NCBI GenBank assembly: GCA_964030785.1
Contig: OZ034967.1
Location: forward strand, 59,523,712 to 59,587,711
Source: Siderastrea siderea
Taxonomy: Eukaryota > Cnidaria > Anthozoa > Scleractinia > Rhizangiidae
Length of the DNA: 64,000 nt
Direction of reading: 5' to 3'
A program made the translations under genes and the position numbers. Shown in pieces: positions 48,301 through 59,783 of the stretch (positions within the stretch are counted from its first letter, which is position 1; every line of letters starts with the position of its first letter). Under the pieces are notes generated by a model that saw only the letters and a program-made list of their open reading frames with translations, had not been told where the DNA came from and did not search any database.

Positions 48301-51300
48301 CACAAAATGCATGTTCAGCAAAATAATCAATGCCATGTAGTTAAAATAACTATCAGTCTTACATACAAACAGTCTGTAAACTTCTCTTTACCCACAAATG
48401 CCAGAGGTTGACCCAGTTTCCTTCCAACAACAAGCCCGAGCAGTTAGTTAGCATTTCAAGCTATTTTGCTGAATCAGCAATGTGAATGATAAAAATTTCA
48501 CTTATGATGAGTGACCTATAACTTCTATTCCCTGTAATTTCTGCATACTTAGATAAGTATCTATGAAATGAAAAACAGTCTTACTAACCTAATCCAGTAA
48601 GAACCATGGCACCAAGATCTGCAATGTACTGGCCTTTACGAAATGTTGCCACTCTTCCACCAACACGTTCCTGTAGTTACAAAATGATAGAATAATTCAC
48701 ATTACTGCAAATACAGCAGACAAGCCACACCTGCAGGTAAGCTGCACCTTATGTTTAGAATTAAGAAAGTTCAAATGTTAGAAGAAAAAAAATTAATTTT
48801 CAAAATGAGACTGGAGTGTATAATCACATCACATTAATCATCCAATCCAGTGAAAATGTAGCTTTGAAATGGTGCAGGAATGTCTTGCCTACCAACTTGA
48901 GCATGTGATAGATCTTTGCTTGGTACTTTTTTTTTGCTGGTATTACTTCACTAACAAGAGCCAGTTTTCAGGGAATTTCACAAGGCAATAAGAAACCTAT
49001 TGGGCATTAAGACTGAACCATTGCACGGCACTGAATGTAGTCTACAAGAAAGATCCCACACGTGAAGTAGAATGTCTTTTAAAAATTTAGATATGGCATG
49101 ACATTGAGAACACACAGACACCAGAGGTTGAGGACAACTGCTAAACTGGGGGACCTGTGGAGGAGCAGGGATGATGAGTGGTGAGAGTGCTCGCCTCCCC
49201 ACCAATGTGGCCCGGGTTCAACTCCCAGTCCCAGTGTCACATGTGGGTTGAGTTTGTTGTTGGTTCTTGTCCTTGCTCCGAGAGGTTTTTCTCCAGGTAC
49301 TCTGGTTTTCCCCTCTCCTCAAAAACCAACATCTCCAAATTCCAATTCGATCTTCAGCCTCCCCGATTAGTGGTGCACTTGTGATTAGTACTGCACTTGT
49401 GCACGGCTATAAGATTGAGACTATAATAAGGTTGTTTGTTTGTTTGTTTTTGTTTTTGTCAAACACTAGGGCTGCAGCGGGTGACATGTTGGCTGAGAGA
49501 AAACCTATTGACTAAGGTGAGCTGTTTGCGGAAAAAAAATGGTATTAGTAGAACTGAGCTCACCCAAGGTAGCCTGGTTAATAAACAACATTTTGTGATT
49601 TGTGAACATAAAGAAAAGTCTAGTTACTGGACATGTGTGTTCAAAATAGAAAACGAGACTGGGCTGGACTTTTGTTATGAAAGCTTTCAGCCCTGTTCCC
49701 AGATCTTGTCACAAGTTAAGGTACACCCCCGATTTACACCACAAAAATTTCAGGTAAAAGGTGCAGATAATCTGGCAGTTATACTACGTATTTTGACTTT
49801 AGGATAAACAGGAAGAGAAGAACTCAATCTTGCAGAACAACTCTTGGGATTCAACAGCTGAGCTATTGAGGATGTCAAATTATTTAAAAGGTGTTCCACA
49901 GTGTCACTTTAGACTTAATGTCTGACATGGAATGTATTTACCCTAGCTTCAACAACGGTGACGTCAATTCCAAATGACTGTAACTGCCGTGCTGCTGTGA
50001 GACCAGAGATTCCAGAGCCAACAACTATCACTTTAGGAGCCTTCTTCACTGAAAAGTGCATCAAATAAAATAGCCGTAACTACCCAAATTTTCACATAAT
50101 TTGAAATTGCCATCACCACTACATACTGTAAAGTTCTGAAAGTAATGACCCCCCGAAAGTAGCGACCCTCCGAAAGTAGCGACCACTGAAAAGTAATTTC
50201 CCTTTTTAGCAAGAAATAATGGAAATGATAGATATAACACACTATACCAGAAGGTGTTTGGGTGCTAGGCGGTGGAATAGAAATTCCATGTGCACATGAG
50301 GTGAAAGTCGAAACAGGATTACGACAGCTAAGGAAAGATTTGAAGGAAAGCCTAACTCCCGACAGCTCACAATACGATTTAATGTTACCAGTATTAATGG
50401 GAACTGACTGCCGCTAATGTACATTATTCAAAGACTGATTCTCTCGAATTCTTATACAAAACAATCACATGTAATACGTTTCTCCAAATAAAAAGTGTGT
50501 ATGTTTTCACATTTGTCACAATTTTATTAACTTCGAACGGCCCATGAACGGTACACATTTTAGCTACCTGAAAGTAGCGACACCCCGAAATTCGCAACCC
50601 TCCAAAAGTATCGATAGGAAAAAGCTGCTAAATCCAAAAGTAACGAGGGTCGTCACTTTCAAAACTTTATGGTATGACCATTGACCATTTTGAGCAGAAT
50701 GTTTGATCTTTGGCCATAAAACAAAGCTGCATTTGAATCACAGAGTTGGTTTTAAGTCTTAGTATGAATAGAAACAGAAGCCAACTGTAATGAGAAGGAA
50801 ACTGATACCAGCTACATACCGTATAATGTGAATGATATTACATATTTTTATTACTGTGGTCTAATATTTCAATTTGGTCTGGATATAAAATAAATTTTAA
50901 AAAAGAAACAACTCAGCATTTCACCATTAGAACAATGGTCACCAAATTGGCAACCAGTGCAAAACTGTAAGTCCCCATTAGTTTTTCTCCTCACCATGTA
51001 CCCGCTGTTCCTTTATCTGTTTAATCCACTGTCTCACATGTTGTAAGACAGTTACCAACACCCTAAAGAATCAACGACACTGCGACTCAATATTACTAAC
51101 AATACTTACATGGTGGTGGCATTTTCAGAATCTTGTACACTCCAAAGTTTATTAAGCCATATCTTGAAAGGAAAGCATAAACTCTGGCAGCAAGTTTTGG
51201 GTCATCTAAAGAAACAAAAATATGCAATGAGCCTCTGCAACCAAAATTCCTGAATGTCATAAGTAGGCAAGAGTCATTGTCAGAGCAAGCACCAAATAAC

Positions 51301-54300
51301 TACTTATAAGATGTGTACTTGTAAAACAATAATAGCTGGGAGATGGGCGAATGTGTATTAGGTTTTTGATACCGACATGTAAAAACAATTATCCCCTATT
51401 TGAACATTTTACAGATCGGACCATGGAAATAATAACTACTTACTATTTTGAGATGGATCCAGTTGTGACAGTGCATGCTCCAGCGTTAATTGCTGCCTTG
51501 GATTCTCAAGCCATAGCTGTAGCTGTAACACAAACAAAGAATTAAATCTGTTATCCCACCAAATGTTTTTCTGCAGTGATAGGGCAGCAATTGATCTGCT
51601 TTACTTGGTTTAACTCCAGTAAAGCAGATCTGTTGCTAACCTCTGGAAACCCATTAACTGTGTTAAGTTTTAAAACAAATGACTTGTTCATCATCCTCCC
51701 CAAACAAGATAATTTTGTTTCAAACGACTTGTTTAGTGCCATAATTTTATTCTTCACCCACTCAAAAATATGTTTAAGGTTCAGGGCATAAGACAGTTTT
51801 TGGAAAGGGACATCTTCCTCCTACACTCAAGTTAAGTTTTGGAGTGACTGAATTTCAATAAACTTAAGGTTTACAATTTATAATTATCTTCTTCCATTAG
51901 CCTGAAAAACTGCGTCAAGTGTACCCTTTCATTTTTACATTAAGCCAAACAAGAAAACCAAAACTCACTAAAATGGAATCTTATTGCTCAAAAAAGCACA
52001 AAAAAAAGACACAGATGGACAACCTTTGATAAGGTATGTAAACTCTAATGGCTGTTTAATGAAATTCATGATATTTATCTACAGTGTACATAATATACTT
52101 CATTTTGTCTAAGAAGCAAAATGCCAGCATAGTATTGATAAGGTCAATTAGCAGTGACCCATCCACTCAAGGAAAGACAACACTGCACATACAATGTATT
52201 AAAACTGAGAAAAATTAACCATATACCATTCTGTTTCTGAGGTACAAAAAATGTTTCTGCACTGGTGGGGGACCCTGTGACACATCTGGAAAACAGGATG
52301 CCTCTTGTGAAGTCATCTTGTCAAATGGTAGTCTGCTAGAGAATGCTGCACCTTCAAGTCCTGACAGTACAAAAATAATAATTATTAATAATAAAAAAAA
52401 CTGAATCAAGAGGATGTCCAGTGTGTACAAATGTTTACAAGATTACAAGTAACTGTCCCCCTAATGTGCTTGGACCTTTCTGTGTTTGCATGCTGAGTCC
52501 CATATTTTTCAAAACCCATTACCAGTTTGTAAGGAAAGGCCAAAAGAAATTACACTCAGTGATGTAATTTGATATGAAACCTTATCTAGGTGGACAGGTT
52601 TTAATACAAAACCTATTCCATGTGTCTGATTTGTGATGCCTCACCCTTGAATATCTCCTACATTATGTGGCAGATTGGAGAATCTGATGTAACTCAAGTA
52701 GGCAGAAATTCACTGGAAGTTGGCAGACCACTTGCCGATGTACATCAGGTAAGTGGGCAGAAAATGCTACTAGCCCAACTTGTCCTGTCTGACTGGATGG
52801 GACTATTGATGAGCTTGCCATTTCACAGTAAAAACTTATTCTAACTTATGCATCAAGCCATTTTAGACAACTTACAGTGTGTAATAGCTCAGAAAGTGCC
52901 TCAGCAATGGTACTCACCTTCTGGCACATCCTCTTCCTCCTCTTCCTCTTCTGGTTCAGGTGGGTTATCAACCTCCATGGGTGGCGACATTTGTGAGGTG
53001 GTTCTCTGAATGATTTCATCATCAGATAATTCATCATCCGTCAGATTTGCCAATTTTACATCAACTTCAGTGTATTCAACCTAAAATTACACAGAAAGTT
53101 AAAAATACTTGATTAAAATCACACTGAAACACAATAACTTGAACACACCAAAAAATACCATTTTATAGGAAGCTAACATGTACATGTATTTGAACAGAAC
53201 ACGTTAATTTAATTACATGAATTTCTTGGCAAGTTAACTTCCATGACCTTAGAAAATGGAGTGGTATTTTGACACTAACTCCTACCAGGTTGACCAAAAA
53301 CTATGAATCCTGTCTGAAAGTACAGATATCTTCTTTCACGATACTTCAAGTTGATGGTGACTCTTGTAAAAGTGTATTTTTTTCACCGTCATTTCTTGTA
53401 TGTTGGACAGAATGTTTTTGTCATCATTATCATTCATGGCAAAATAAGAAACCACCATACTCGTTTTAATTTCCTTCATTTGGAGATTTTGCCTTCTCTT
53501 TCAAATCAACTTTCTTTACTCAATGGCACCCAGTTATTCAACTGGGTAGAGAGACAATATGGACCAAAGTTTTGTGATTACAGAAACAACATGGTTGACA
53601 CGTACAAAGAATTTTAAGACAAAGCGCAACATGCTAACCGCTCAAATGCTTAATGACCTGGATTTACTTGCTGGTCGTAAACAGAGACAACATTACAAGG
53701 GATGGGTAGGGTTTGTACTCAAGAATCGTACTTGCATTGCAAGAACGGTATCTGAGAAATCACTACCACCAAACTTAATATGTATCTGAAAATCCCCTGA
53801 GGTGAAGCAGTTGTATGGTTGGCATTTCAAATGGTAGATCGCAATTTCAGGAGGTTGATGGCTCAAGGCATAGAATCTGCATCAGGTTGAGTCGTTTCAT
53901 TAGACAAGGAACTTTCCTCCACATTATCTCTCTGGTATCCCTGTGATGAACTAGCATCCCAGTCAGGAGGGGGGGATAGTAATGCTTCTAGCAGTTTTAT
54001 GTTACAGTAACTGGAGTTAAGAGCTAGCCATGTCCGCTCTTGTGCTTGATGTAAAACTTTTCCTACCAAATTAAATGAGCTATGTCTTTGTCTGCAAAAG
54101 GGATAATATTCAAATTACCATCACACCGTGCATAACCAGAAGAGACAGGCTTTGGGCAAACAGTTATCTTTATTGAAAGACGCAACGGAAATGTAGAATA
54201 AAGAAAGAGACCCATGGGTAGGGAGGGTGGGTTTCCTGCTGTATACCGAGTGCCACAAGATTACAGTAACATGCGCGACTTGATGAAACTAGCGAACTGA

Positions 54301-56340
54301 CAAATTACTGAGTTAAATAGGCAGATGACCACCGACAGCTAGCTACAATATTATACAGTTAGTAGTTTATTTGATTCAAGTATCAAATTCCTCAATTCAA
54401 CAGTACCTAGGGTTTCACAGTCCAAGATGTTACTACCCAAGAAAAGAACATTTCTGTGATGGAAGAAAACCTCTTTGCCATCTTTATATGGTGTCACTGT
54501 AATGTTTTACTGCAACTATGATTATTGCTTTGTTGCTATGAATGTAGTAAATAAAATAAATTAAAATTGTACTCAAATGTACACAGTCCTATATGTAAAA
54601 AAACAGTATATTTTGGGTCTTGGTTATTAGTTATTTTCATGAAATAAATACGTTGTAAATATTCAGAACATCACACAAAACGTAGGAATACATGTCTCTG
54701 GGCATTTTTCAGGTTATTTTAAGAATTTTCGCCTTGAAATGTTATGCAATAGCAACGTTAGAGGTTTGCAGCTGTCAGACGAATTTCAGTTTTAGTCGAA
54801 AGAAACTTGTTGTTTTCCACCTACAATTGTTAGATACAGTGGGTTTAGTTAAAGATGTTTATGTTTGAAGGTAATACAAGTTTTAAAATAGTTTTTTTTT
54901 CACTCTGGGTCCTCAAACAGGCAAAATAATCTAGACCTTCCGTCCTGTTGAACATCGCCGAACACTGACGGAACACATGGAGTAAGCGTGTCTATCTATA
55001 TCAATAATTTCAATGATGAATTCGTCGGCTTTAAACTAGAAATCTTTCCCTTTTTGGAGCTTTGTTTGAAATTTAACCCTTAGAAAATGACTTTGACTCA
55101 AAATCACAGCTTTTGAGAGAAAAATAACATTTTTATCGTAATTTTCATGCTTTTGTCCTGGATCGTTTTGATCGAGCTAAAGTTCGAATTTCCACTACTG
55201 CGTTTCAAGCTTTAACTTACTGCGAATTTCTTACCTCCATCGCTGTGAATTAAGCCAAATTCCAGCCTGAATTCTCACAAAAACCAAGCAGTTTATCTCA
55301 ATTTCCTTTGCTGCAGTACAGTCGAATTTACTGTATGACAATTTTTAACTGAAATTTCTCCACGCGAACAATGAAGAACGAGTCAAAGACATCACCATTC
55401 TTCGCGCGGACAATTCCCGCGTGACCACCCCACATGAAATATGTAAACAATGCTAGCGCGAAAAGCCGCTAAAATATTTAACTGATTTATTCGATGTAAA
55501 AAAAACACAGGCCTTTAAAAGAGCTGTCCAATAAAAAATGCGATATTTGGTAGACAAAATTCCAGCCTAATACATCCGTTTTGACAATATTCTTGCATCT
55601 TTATGCCCGTTGCGTGTTAGCGATTACAAAGTTTCATTGTTTACAAAGTGACGTAGTGCTTCCCATTTCTGGTCCTAAAATCTTGTCGAAAATCTCTCAT
55701 TTATTCCCAACCGAGGCGGAACGAAGCGCTTCTAGAGTTTTTCCAACTTTTTTCTTCGTTAGAATTCGGGAAATTTAAGCAAATGCCCACAAGGAAGGTA
55801 TCAAATAATTCCATAAAACAAAGGCCATGTGACTTTGACGAGCCACTAGGAACCAGTAAGGATCTGTCGCTTTGACAGATCGTTTAGTCTGTTGCATAAA
55901 TTTAGTGTCCCTGGATTGGAGGTCACGTAAAACTTCCCTTTATTGAAAAACCCGATTCTTAAGACTTCAGATGGTGTTCTGTGGGCTGGTACGATATCCA
56001 TCTGAAGCCTTAATTAAAAGGCTAAGGCTCAACACAAAACCGTATTGTTGACAGTAAATTGAAGAATGTTGCATAATATATCATGAATGACAAATTTTAG
56101 ATAATGAAGACAAACTGTGAAACATACTTTGGCGCGCTTGCGTTGACTTGTTCGTCTGGCTAATTCTGTTTCCGCGTCGAAAATTTCAGCAGAAGATCCA
56201 TTCTCTAGTTTTTCGTCCATACTGTTGGAGTCTGAGTGGCTTCCATTCACACCCTGACCTGGCATGTTTGACTTGGGTGCTATAAAAGGAAGGCCGCTTG
56301 CCGGCTTTGGAAGAATTGGTGGCGGATAGGAACCCGACAT
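35805..56340 (-). CDS. KDM1A: Lysine-specific histone demethylase 1A (LSD1), complete, 17 coding exons
   Basis: FAD-dependent nuclear demethylase of H3K4me1/2, acting with CoREST. Exons in transcript order: 56340-56128, 53080-52918, 52360-52227, 51522-51444, 51205-51110, 50048-49942, 48670-48589, 48287-48193, 43294-43152, 42538-42448, 41710-41637, 41344-41284, 40279-40206, 39367-39123, 38004-37811, 37179-36937, 36137-35805. All junctions are GT-AG and phases add to 808 codons plus stop (human about 852). The N-terminus is disordered with a basic [10 protein letters not shown] signal (exon 1). SWIRM spans about 126-222; the dinucleotide-binding GSGISG is at 239-244; a CoREST-binding tower helix pair spans about 365-470. 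The FAD-proximal catalytic Lys is 617 (NLNK, equivalent to human Lys661), and [20 protein letters not shown] is in exon 17. No disabling change was seen. Confidence 0.97.
36350..36720. repeat. Degenerate repeats in KDM1A intron 16
   Basis: Phrases such as CACTGTTTATTACGCTGTAC, AAGGTGGTTCTA and GTGACCATTCAA(A/G)TGAAAGC recur at irregular spacing. Similar phrases occur at 43380-43720 in another intron of the same gene. Confidence 0.6.
38114..38325. mobile_element. MITE, 212 bp, TTAACCCTTTNAGCCCC ends (KDM1A intron 14)
   Basis: TTAACCCTTTAAGCCCCAAT is inverted at the right (ATTGGGGCTCTAAGGGTTAA). It shares TIR style with 42918-43135; a possible one-ended relative lies near 30802. Confidence 0.85.
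40206..43294 (-). CDS. KDM1A: KDM1A exons 9-13: substrate-domain segment and tower
   Basis: Exon 9 (43294-43152) encodes [20 protein letters not shown], and exons 10-13 encode the antiparallel coiled coil ([20 protein letters not shown], then [19 protein letters not shown], then [20 protein letters not shown]). This is the tower that binds CoREST. The loop between the helices is shortened and less conserved, as usual for invertebrates. Confidence 0.92.
40385..40830. repeat. Poly-G-ended repeat with GGTCTGAAATAGGGTA units (KDM1A intron 12)
   Basis: It begins with a G-rich run near 40397, followed by about six copies of GGTCTGAAATAGGGTA, and ends near a C-rich block at 40810. The same phrase, inverted, recurs inside 58173-58948, so they are relatives. 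Confidence 0.7.
42151..42169. repeat. Poly-G run in KDM1A intron 10
   Basis: Uninterrupted G homopolymer of about 18 bases; no clear inverted partner found. Confidence 0.85.
42918..43135. mobile_element. MITE, 218 bp, TTAACCCTTTCACTCCC ends (KDM1A intron 9)
   Basis: TTAACCCTTTCACTCCCAAG is inverted at the right (GGGAATGAAAGGGTTAA). Same TIR style and size as 38114-38325. Confidence 0.85.
43380..43720. repeat. Degenerate repeats related to 36350-36720 (KDM1A intron 8)
   Basis: Repeats of GAGTCTATGGATGAAATCCT and GTGTGACCAGTCTAATGAAA type phrases at roughly 110 bp intervals, diverged. Confidence 0.55.
44876..45109. mobile_element. MITE, 234 bp (KDM1A intron 8)
   Basis: TTCAGTTGAGTAAAGTACAA ... 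CAAGGGAAACTTGCTCCGTT is mirrored by the right end with scattered mismatches over about 85 bp per arm. Confidence 0.8.
45932..47277. mobile_element. Truncated Penelope-like element with perfect 235 bp inverted arms (KDM1A intron 8)
   Basis: The left arm is 45932-46166 and the right arm 47043-47277. By eye they are exact reverse complements over 235 bp. The left arm holds the last ORF codons plus the 3' region of the minus-strand copy. The right arm is the same 3' region in plus orientation, beginning with the final codons of a second, almost wholly deleted copy. Two 5'-truncated copies therefore sit head to head. Such pseudo-LTR or inverted partners are typical of Penelope-like retroelements. 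Confidence 0.85.
46142..47043 (-). pseudogene. Penelope-like polyprotein, C-terminal part: RT thumb plus GIY-YIG endonuclease
   Basis: The open frame enters at the junction ([18 protein letters not shown]), just after where the RT YxDD box should be. It continues through [20 protein letters not shown] and [20 protein letters not shown] (RT C-terminal region). It then reaches the linker and a GIY-YIG nuclease: [20 protein letters not shown] with Arg190/Arg191, Glu193-His194 and NHAW, ending RQYSILL-stop at 46142. The IPCxxCC cysteines are typical of PLE endonucleases. The catalytic RT palm is missing, so it is a 5'-truncated but otherwise clean copy. Confidence 0.88.
49161..49458 (+). mobile_element. 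tRNA-derived SINE (KDM1A intron 6)
   Basis: The head has a box-A-like GTGGTGAGAGTGCTCGCCTC and a box-B-like GGGTTCAACTCC 30 bp later, matching a pol III internal promoter. A body follows (CTCCGAGAGGTTTTTCTCCA, GGTTTTCCCCTCTCCTCAAA), with a TTTG-rich simple tail. Inserted antisense to KDM1A. Confidence 0.85.
50122..50676. mobile_element. MITE, 555 bp, with CGAAAGTAGCGAC repeats (KDM1A intron 5)
   Basis: CATACTGTAAAGTTCTGAAA is inverted at the right (reverse-complement CATACCATAAAGTTTTGAAA). Near each end, short repeats CCCGAAAGTAGCGAC / CCTGAAAGTAGCGAC occur. Confidence 0.85.
51110..52360 (-). CDS. KDM1A: KDM1A exons 3-5: SWIRM domain
   Basis: Exon 3 (52360-52227) reads [20 protein letters not shown]; exon 4 (51522-51444) [20 protein letters not shown]; exon 5 (51205-51110) [20 protein letters not shown]. 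Together they give the helical SWIRM fold that packs against the oxidase domain and helps hold histone tails. Confidence 0.93.
51586..51637. repeat. 52 bp hairpin (AGCAAYNGATCTGCTTTACT arms)
   Basis: Left and right 20 bp arms pair with two mismatches around a 12 bp loop. Lies upstream of KDM1A exon 4, in intron 3. Confidence 0.75.
53863..54069 (-). CDS. Hypothetical coding fragment in KDM1A intron 1
   Basis: The frame ends [20 protein letters not shown] ... [12 protein letters not shown] and extends upstream without a stop through [20 protein letters not shown] to a CCTTTTGCAG that could be an acceptor. Composition (acidic, Ser-rich, then stop) looks like a real C-terminal exon or a retrocopy fragment. 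No family was recognised and no partner exon found. It is not part of KDM1A, whose exons 1 and 2 join in phase without it. Confidence 0.2.
   Translation of the reverse strand: MVGKVLHQAQERTWLALNSSYCNIKLLEALLSPPPDWDASSSQGYQRDNVEESSLSNETTQPDADSMP
56128..56340 (-). CDS. KDM1A: KDM1A exon 1 (start codon and nuclear-localisation region)
   Basis: The ATG at 56340-56338 ([16 protein letters not shown]) is chosen because the upstream in-frame triplets are TTG and ATA, not ATG. The exon ends at [10 protein letters not shown] with a GTATGT donor in phase 0. Confidence 0.9.
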
Positions 56341-58172
56341 TATCAAATTCTAGATGATAATTGACCTATCTGGCCACTTTTTAACGAACCTAGTTCAAAT
56401 TGTAAGTTTGGAAATAAATTGTGGAAACTGGGTGAAAATTCAGCGTGATAATCTGGCGGAGAGAAATGACAAAGGGCCAGGTGGAATAACAAACGTCAAT
56501 TACAACACGTGATCGAAATCCACCAATCACGACACGAAAGAAACGCATGCGTACGGCCGATCGATTTGTTTCTATAGCAACTAGTTATTGACAGAATTCT
56601 CACACTAATTCTTTGATTTTGTTTGCTCCCACCAGAGTTATGTTCTCCAATTTGTCGGTTTATTTATATTTCATCGCTTCGGTTTGATAGTGCTTACTGA
56701 TAAAACGATCATTAATCGATTATTTCGTTCGGAATTGATTGTGTTTTTTAATTTACATGAAAGGCTTTGGGAAGCTAACGTCATCAACAGCATCCTTGGC
56801 AACTGTTATTGAGAGTCGTGGCAACCAACTCTTGTAAGCCAGGGTATAAATTTTCCACTGTCGCTGCGATTTTGTAAATTAATGCTTGGTTAAAGCTGAA
56901 TGGTTCAATTAAAAGCGTGTTCAGCAAAACTTTTTATGAAAGCTTCAAAAAGTCAGATTAAATTTCATAGTCTGTAAACCATTCGCGGGCAGATGTTCAT
57001 TGGCTCACTCGCTTCAACTTTGCAGCCGATTAGTTTCCATTTCCTGTTTGATTCTTGGAGTGATTGTTGTTTTACTATTTTTCGATTATAAGAAATCTAC
57101 CTTGATTAAAGAAATGCAAATCTTAAATATTAACGGGTAACAAACCGCATTCAATACCTGATTCAATTTTAAGCACAATAATTACGAGATTGGATTGGTG
57201 AATGCCCTAAAATCCTAGCGGGGGTTTAATTGTTATGAGGTGATAGCTCTTGGATCCCTGTTTACATGAATTTATTACAAAGCTAATGAGGTTCAGGCGA
57301 TGAACATCGGTTACCAAAAATATGAGATTGATATCCCCGACCAAGTCCGACACAGAAAATGAATACCGTAAATTTCCCGACGAAGTAAGTTCCGGGTACT
57401 AAAAACGTGCGCCTTATCTGATAAACCGATTCCTCTGAATTAAACAGAAAGACAAAAGAGACAATAGACGTACAATTTTTCAGTTTAGAAGGTGATCAGT
57501 CTTCGTTGTTTGCTTTGCTGTCCCAGGGCCTGGCTATACTAGGGAACCCTGAACAATGTTTCCAAGTAACAAGGAAACACTTGCTTCTACCATGTCTACA
57601 TTTATTTATAGCGATGCTCCTGCCACATGTCAGTTTTATGTAGCCGAAGTAGACAGGCCCTGTCTGTGCTTTACTTGATATCGGACTTCTCAAGCACCTA
57701 ATAGAAGGTTTGCCCTATTGAGAAAACAGACAATCTTTTGCGGGCCACCAGCTGTTCTTGGATCGAAAAAAAAGAGAATACGTTTTACAGTCAGTTAGAG
57801 GATTATGGGGGAACAAGGATATACGCCAACAACAAGCGGTTACGTTTCAAGACGTACTGTACTGAAATTAATTTCAAATCACAAGATTCCGTGTAACGAT
57901 TTATATAAGTATTTTTAGCAACAGTTCTTCCTCTGTTGTTGTCGTTGTTGTTGTTATAATTGCTGAATGTCATTTTGTTTTCATTGTTACACAAGATGTT
58001 GGCAAACTCAGTTTTGTCACATGCTGTCTTGAGTGGGGGCTTTGCCGTGCCGTTTTGTGATATTTTTAAATATCTCGTCCAAGCTATCGTGTATTGAACA
58101 GTGGAACGTCAACTATGAGCAAACATTGAACCTTCCGAGACTACTTCGGATGAGTAGTATTGAGGTTAGTAT
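56341..58172. other. Upstream of KDM1A, no gene recognised
   Basis: Includes the KDM1A 5' UTR and promoter at the left edge. No motif was strong enough to call. Short open frames lack recognisable content. Confidence 0.5.
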
Positions 58173-58948
58173 AGTACCCTAGCCGGGTTGGGGGGTTTTT
58201 AAGGTATATTAGTGACGGAGGGGTGCGAAGGTAAGTTTGGGGTTTGAAATTTGTGATATGGACCTTTTCTTGGGTGAGAAATTTTCTGGTGAACTCTCTT
58301 GAGGTAGAAAGATTTTAGCAAGACTGTTTTTGGGGTTGAGCTGAAAGCGTGCGTCAGGCTCAGAATGACAGATTTTAAAATTATACATAGAAAAAGGTGA
58401 AACCGTGAACTGTCTCGGACTTTTTTGTTTTTTCTTTTTTCGTGCGGTTAAAAAGGACTTTTTTAGGTTACGTTCTGGACCGTTTAACTTTTTTGGGTCC
58501 AGGCTTAGTCTAATGGGACCCCGGGGGGTACTTCCCAAAGATTTGGGTGGGGGTGTGTGGCGCGCTTCTGGAAACTCTTACCCTATTTCAGACCTGACCC
58601 AAAATTTGATACCCTATTTCAGACCAGACCCTAGCCCTAGTTACTTTGCGTTAACATTTGAGGATGGCTTCACATTCCCAACGTTAATCAAACCTCAGTT
58701 CTTTGGAGAAGAAAATTAATAAGAAGATAGCTTCTTGTAAGAACCATACAGACCAAAATGGTCAAAATCTACACTCTATTTCAGACCAAAAAGGCTCAAA
58801 AACCATACCCTTTGGGGCCGCACATACCTATATAGCTTATATAAGGGAGTACCCCCCCTGGAATGGGACTTTTCATGGATATAAAACTTGGCCTCGTGTG
58901 CATATCCCCGTCACTAATATGATCGAGTACCCCCCCCCCCCCGGGACT
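58173..58948. mobile_element. MITE, 776 bp, poly-C-ended, with CCCTATTTCAGACC units
   Basis: The left end (AGTACCCTAGCCGGGTTGGG then TATTAGTGACGG) is mirrored at the right (CCGTCACTAATATG then GAGTACCCCCC). The interior phrases ACCCTATTTCAGACCTGACC and ACCCTATTTCAGACCAGACC match, inverted, those at 40385-40830. Non-coding. Confidence 0.78.
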
Positions 58949-59726
58949 GCTGTCTGCTTGTTACAGTGACCTTCAGGATAGCCAGCCGGGTTATGTTTTC
59001 ACATACGATGATGAGTGCCATGATACCGTACCCGTTTCCATGGGGCACCGTGTTCCACATGGAACGTAGCATCGGCACTGTTCAACATTTCCGGCAAACG
59101 TGGGACAAGTGTATTCATCTTAAAAGCAATCTTTTTTATGGGAACGGTTAATCCCACAAGTTTTCAACTTAGCTGCGTTAAAATGGCTGGCGAGCTAGGT
59201 TCAGTAACTGGACCAACTTAACATGAGCTGCCGGAAGTCACGACCAGTAAATGGTTGGGGATCATTTCCACTAGTTCGGTATCTAACCTTGATCGTACAA
59301 GCGATGCAAACACGAAGCGCTAGCATCAGTGCTTATGTCAAAGTGAAAATGGGTTCGACGCAAAGAATAAGCACAAACGCGACCAGAAACTTAAAGATAA
59401 GAAATTTTCAGTTTCTTTTGCTTTCACTTAATTACACTTATAACGCGGTGATTCATAATGAAAACCAAATATGAAGAACGAGTGGATCAGTTACTCCTCT
59501 TTTGTTAATGCTGGGTTGTATCTGCGTTACCCCCGCACGTCGTTAGTGTCATTGCGTTTTCCGTTTTCACTAGAAGGGCCGAGGAAAGTGGGGACAGGGA
59601 GGTCCAAACTTCCCCGGCTTCCCGTACCGTTCGATTCCGGTTCCCGCCCCATTTTTGTTGGCTCTGTCTCTCTCCTCTCTGTCTGTCTGCCCTTTATTAT
59701 AATTCATTGCATGAGAGAAATAATAC

Positions 59727-59783
<57 letters not shown>

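Noticed and set aside
49436..49807. 123-codon plus-strand open frame
   Set aside because: It starts inside the SINE tail and has no coding signature; chance frame.
58209..58719. Overlapping 104-109 codon frames on both strands
   Set aside because: Entirely inside the 58173-58948 MITE.
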